This document shows positions 5,595 through 8,415 of a stretch of 8,415 nucleotides of DNA, one piece after another. Below the pieces are notes generated by a model that saw nothing but the letters and a program-made list of their open reading frames with translations, ran no database searches and was not told where the DNA came from. Numbering within the stretch: position 1 is the stretch's first letter; the number at the start of each line of letters is the position of its first letter. This stretch comes from Methanomicrobia archaeon (lineage in GTDB: Archaea; Methanobacteriota_B; Thermococci; Methanofastidiosales; NM3). The stretch spans positions 1 through 8,415 of the forward strand of contig DSAJ01000142.1 in the NCBI GenBank assembly GCA_011372835.1, in the 5' to 3' direction. Position numbers and translations under genes: made by a program.

Positions 5595-6910
5595 CGGACC
5601 TTCGCTCGCTCTTGTCGAGGCTTGAGCGAGACGGCCGCCTCACGCGCATACGCAAGGGCGTCGACCCGTTCCTCACGGCCGCATCTATCGCATCGGCGCT
5701 CGACGGGCGGGCCGTGCTCTTCGAGAACGTGCGGGGACACGAGATGCCGGTTGTCGCCGGTATCGGGAGCCACAGGGACCACTACGCATCGGCACTGGGC
5801 GTTGGTCGCGACGACCTCCTTGGGCATATCGCTGCAGCCTTCGACTCGAACGGATATCCGCCCGAGGTCGAGGACGCTGCTTGCAAGGAGCGCATCGATG
5901 CCGCCCCGTCCCTCGACCGATTGCCCATTCTTACACACTTCGAGGGTGACGGGGGACCCTACATCACGTCGGGCGTCGCCGTGGTGCGCGACCCGGAGCT
6001 TGGGCAAAACCTGAGCTTCCACCGCCTCATGAAGATCGGCAAGGACCGGCTCGTCGCCCGCATCGTCGAGGGGCGCGGGACCCACACGGCGCTTGCCAAA
6101 TCGGGGGGGGAGCTCGACATCGCGGTTTGTATCGGCGCACCGCTTCACGTGCTGCTCGCCGCCGCATGCTCGCCGCCCCCGGGCCACGACGAACTGCGCA
6201 TCGCCTCGGCGCTTGCCCCGACGCCGGTGGTGCGGGCGGAGGGCTCCGACCTGCTCGTCCCGGCGCAGACGGAGATCGTGCTCGAGGGGCGCATTACCAG
6301 CGAACTGGCCGACGAGGGCCCGTTTGTCGACCTCACCCAGACGCCCGACGTCACACGGCGCCAGCATGTGGTCGAGATTGACACGATAACGACCCGCAAC
6401 GATCCGTATTACCATGCGCTCATGCCCGCGTCCGACGAGCACAAGCTGCTCATGGGCATGCCCCGCGAACCAAGCATCTTCCACGCCGTCGGCCGTGCCG
6501 CCGACGTGAGAAACGTCGTCGTCACCCCGGGCGGCTGCTCGTGGCTCCATGCCGTGGTGCAGATAGCGCCCAAGCGCGAGGGCGACGCGATGCGCGCCGC
6601 CAAAGGGGCGTTTGAGGGACACGGTTCGCTCAAGCACTGCGTCGTCGTCGACACCGACGTCGACGTCTACGACCCTGCGGACATCGAATGGGCGCTTGCC
6701 ACGCGCGTGCAGGCGGGACGCGACGTCACGGTGTTCAAGGACCAGCCTGGCTCCTCGCTCGACCCGTCGGCCGCCCACGCGGAGGGGAAGAAATCCCGCA
6801 CCGACAAGGTCGCGATCGACGCCACCGTCCCCCGCGGCGCCGATGACGGCGCGTATCGCAAGGTGCGCTATGCGCCCGTCGACCTCGACGACTACCTGGG
6901 TGATCCATAA
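5591..6910 (+). CDS. UbiD-family decarboxylase, probable trans-anhydromevalonate 5-phosphate decarboxylase
   Basis: A 439-residue cytoplasmic prenyl-FMN-dependent decarboxylase. In this context it should turn trans-anhydromevalonate 5-phosphate into isopentenyl phosphate and CO2. UbiD-family features include GGPYITSGVAVVRDPELG (121-138), the cofactor region NLSFHRLMKIG (140-150), R157 as candidate catalytic Arg, and TEIVLEGRI (227-235). These are followed by the acidic active-site stretch ELADEGPFVDLTQ (238-250), VTPGGCSWLHAVVQI, DVDVYDPADIEWALATR (356-372) and KVAIDATVP (406-414). The form EGPFVDLTQ, rather than the EGPFGDHTGYY style of ubiquinone-pathway UbiD, fits archaeal members. The start at 5591 overlaps ubiX by ATGA. 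The specific substrate is inferred from the neighbouring mevalonate kinase and aconitase-X genes; family membership is clear. A run of eight G at 6103-6110 keeps frame. Confidence 0.9.
   Translation: MTDLRSLLSRLERDGRLTRIRKGVDPFLTAASIASALDGRAVLFENVRGHEMPVVAGIGSHRDHYASALGVGRDDLLGHIAAAFDSNGYPPEVEDAACKERIDAAPSLDRLPILTHFEGDGGPYITSGVAVVRDPELGQNLSFHRLMKIGKDRLVARIVEGRGTHTALAKSGGELDIAVCIGAPLHVLLAAACSPPPGHDELRIASALAPTPVVRAEGSDLLVPAQTEIVLEGRITSELADEGPFVDLTQTPDVTRRQHVVEIDTITTRNDPYYHALMPASDEHKLLMGMPREPSIFHAVGRAADVRNVVVTPGGCSWLHAVVQIAPKREGDAMRAAKGAFEGHGSLKHCVVVDTDVDVYDPADIEWALATRVQAGRDVTVFKDQPGSSLDPSAAHAEGKKSRTDKVAIDATVPRGADDGAYRKVRYAPVDLDDYLGDP
6899..6904 (+). promoter_or_regulatory. GGTGAT ribosome-binding site of the dehydratase large subunit
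   Basis: A perfect archaeal GGTGAT sits in the last codons of the decarboxylase gene, six bases before the ATG at 6911, which itself follows the TAA stop with no gap. This supports re-initiation by the same ribosomes. Confidence 0.65.
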
Positions 6911-8113
6911 ATGGAACTGACACCCGACGAACAGGCGACCTACGACGGCGAACGAGGACCCGTCCATCAAAAGGCGATGGAGATCCTCGTTGCGCTTGGG
7001 AAGATCTACGGTGCACGATCGCTCGTCCCCGTGACGAGCGTCCAGATAGCGGGTGTCAGCTACAAGAACCTGGGCATGCCCGGCAAGGAGTTCATACGCT
7101 GGTGGGTCGACCATGGCGCCCGCGTGCGCAGGCTCGCCACGCTCAATCCCGCAGGCATCGACCGCAAACGCTGGAAGGAGCTCGGATTTCCCGAGGAGTT
7201 CTCGACACACCAGAGGGAGATCATCGACGACTACGCCATGCTCGGCATAGAACCGACATGCACATGCGCGCCGTATGAGATCGGCAATCTCCCGAAGTTC
7301 GGCGACCACATCGCATGGAGCGAGTCATCTGCCGTCTCGTTCGCAAACACCTACATCGGTGCGCGCACGAATCGTGAGGGGGGGCCCTCGGCGCTTGCCG
7401 CGGCGATCGTCGGCAAGACCCCCTGCCACGGCTACCACCTCGACGAGCAGCGGGCACCTGGCGTGGGCTATGACGTGACCGCGACAGTCAGGAACGAGGC
7501 CGACGCCGGCGCCCTGGGCATCGTGGCTGGGCGCGATGTAGGCTCGCGCGTTCCCTTCTTCTCAGGCCTTCCCCCGTTCGAGACGGGCTGGTACAAGCAG
7601 CTTGGTGCCGCCATGGCGGCATCGGGGTCGGTCGCGCTCTACCACGTCGACGGCCAGACACCGGAGGCACGGGCGAAGACGGTACGCCCCCCTGAAGAGA
7701 CGAGGCCCGTCGAGAGCCTCGACCCCGCCTACGAGCTGCTCAACAGCGGAGGGGAGCGCATCGACTTCGTCTCGCTCGGTTGCCCCCACGCGTCGCTTGA
7801 GGAGATGCACCGCATCGCGGAGATGCTTCGGGGAAGGAAGGTCGTCGTACCCCTCTGGATCACGACGTCCGTTGCCACCGCGGCACAGGCCGACGAGTAC
7901 GGCTACGCGGCGGTGATCGAGGGCGCGGGAGCGCGCGTGGTGTGCGACACGTGCATGGTCGTCTCGCCCATCGAGACGTTCGGCTACGAGACCGTCGCCA
8001 CCAACTCCGCGAAGGGATGCTATTACCTGCAGTCGTGGTGCGGCGTCGAGACGAGATACGGTGACGTCCACTCATGCATCGAGGCTGCCTGCACGGGACG
8101 GTGGCCGCAATGA
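6911..8113 (+). CDS. Aconitase X large (catalytic) subunit, probable phosphomevalonate dehydratase
   Basis: A 400-residue AcnX-type protein, predicted large subunit of the iron-sulfur enzyme that dehydrates mevalonate 5-phosphate to trans-anhydromevalonate 5-phosphate. The family is recognised from the opening LTPDEQATYDGERGP (3-17), the ISAxH-like VTSVQIAGVSYKNLG region (41-55), CTCAPYEIGN (117-126), ESSAVSFANTYIGARTNREG (138-157), GCPHAS (290-295), VVCDTCMVV (343-351) and TNSAKGCYYL (364-373). Cysteines 117, 119, 291, 345, 348 and 370 are the candidates for cluster ligands; which three are used cannot be settled here. The length matches archaeal stand-alone large subunits rather than the fused bacterial form. 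It abuts the decarboxylase gene and overlaps the small-subunit gene by ATGA. AcnX relatives can dehydrate other hydroxy acids, but the operon makes the mevalonate role the best reading. Confidence 0.92.
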   Translation: MELTPDEQATYDGERGPVHQKAMEILVALGKIYGARSLVPVTSVQIAGVSYKNLGMPGKEFIRWWVDHGARVRRLATLNPAGIDRKRWKELGFPEEFSTHQREIIDDYAMLGIEPTCTCAPYEIGNLPKFGDHIAWSESSAVSFANTYIGARTNREGGPSALAAAIVGKTPCHGYHLDEQRAPGVGYDVTATVRNEADAGALGIVAGRDVGSRVPFFSGLPPFETGWYKQLGAAMAASGSVALYHVDGQTPEARAKTVRPPEETRPVESLDPAYELLNSGGERIDFVSLGCPHASLEEMHRIAEMLRGRKVVVPLWITTSVATAAQADEYGYAAVIEGAGARVVCDTCMVVSPIETFGYETVATNSAKGCYYLQSWCGVETRYGDVHSCIEAACTGRWPQ

Positions 8114-8415
8114 AGGCGCGCGTCATCAAGGCGGGGCGCGCACGGGGACGCGCGCTCGTGAGCGCCATGGCCCTCTCGTTCCTCGGAGGCATCGACCCGG
8201 AGACGGGAACGGTCATCGCCCGCGACTCGGACATCGCAGGGGAGTCGATCGCAGGGCGCATCCTCGTCTTTCCCCGCGGGAAGGGTTCGACCGTCGGCTC
8301 TTACATCCTGCTTCGCCTGAAGAAAAACGGCGTCGCGCCGCTTGCCATCGTCAACGAGCTCTCCGAACCCATCGTCGCGGTGGGCGCCATCATCGCGGAC
8401 ATACCCATGGTCGAC
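8110..8415 (+). CDS. Aconitase X small (swivel) subunit, partial; probable phosphomevalonate dehydratase small subunit
   Basis: The first 102 residues of a gene that runs off the window; no stop is seen. It begins at ATG 8110 inside the large-subunit stop (ATGA, 8110-8113). The visible part, from MKARVIKAGRARG onward, matches the DUF126/AcnX swivel-domain family. It has LVSAMALSFLGGIDPETG (16-33), then SDIAGESIAGRILVFP (40-55) and the signature RGKGSTVGSYILL (56-68), whose Ser residues line the active site in the family. NELSEPIVAVGAIIADIPMVD (82-102) closes the fragment. Stand-alone small subunits are about 130-140 residues, so some 30-40 residues are probably missing. It pairs with the upstream large subunit. 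Confidence is high from motif and position. Confidence 0.92.
   Translation, partial: MKARVIKAGRARGRALVSAMALSFLGGIDPETGTVIARDSDIAGESIAGRILVFPRGKGSTVGSYILLRLKKNGVAPLAIVNELSEPIVAVGAIIADIPMVD

Noticed and set aside
5567..7309. Long minus-strand open frame (about 580 codons) opposite the decarboxylase and the dehydratase start
   Set aside because: It is antisense to two clearly recognised genes, its translation is low-complexity in Arg/Val/Asp/His with no family motifs, and long shadow frames are expected at this GC content.
7377..7389. GAGGGGGGGCCCTC inverted repeat within the large-subunit gene
   Set aside because: It encodes the conserved NREGGPSAL segment; the symmetry follows from GGG/GCC codons and is unlikely to be a separate signal.

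Overview
The window is archaeal and most likely euryarchaeal. Genes are GC-rich, while the short gaps between them are AT-rich and carry TATA-like boxes about 24-29 bases ahead of the chosen start codons. Ribosome-binding sites are of the GGTGAT/GGAGGT kind. The gene content also points this way: a DRG-type GTPase with a TGS domain, a fused NAD(P)HX repair enzyme, and above all an archaeal isoprenoid-precursor operon. I lean towards a methanogen-related lineage but cannot fix the genus from the sequence.

Layout. (1) 1-1246: a promoter and a plus-strand GTPase of the DRG/TGS family. (2) 1234-2233: two minus-strand genes. A membrane-anchored transglutaminase-like protein comes first and overlaps a small HAD (MDP-1-like) phosphatase, whose 3' end overlaps that of the convergent GTPase gene. 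(3) 2234-2342: a divergent promoter region. (4) 2343-3949: a small coiled-coil protein coupled (TGATG) to a bifunctional NAD(P)H-hydrate epimerase/dehydratase. (5) 3950-4068: an intergenic region with two hairpin-forming repeats, a perfect 8+8 inverted repeat and a TATA box. (6) 4069-8415: a tightly packed operon encoding mevalonate kinase, UbiX flavin prenyltransferase, a UbiD-family decarboxylase, and the large and small (partial, cut by the window end) subunits of an aconitase-X-type dehydratase.

The operon in (6) matches the archaeal modified mevalonate pathway. Mevalonate is phosphorylated to mevalonate 5-phosphate by the kinase. The two aconitase-X-like subunits (phosphomevalonate dehydratase) dehydrate this to trans-anhydromevalonate 5-phosphate. 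The UbiD-family enzyme then decarboxylates it to isopentenyl phosphate, using the prenylated FMN made by UbiX. The last enzyme, isopentenyl phosphate kinase, is not in the window. Three junctions are 4-base ATGA overlaps and the fourth is TAA immediately followed by ATG, so the five proteins are probably made together. The pathway itself is known. The less ordinary points are the clustering of almost the whole pathway with its cofactor-maker, substituted motif residues in the kinase, a shortened glycine loop in UbiX, and a palindrome just upstream of the operon's TATA box.
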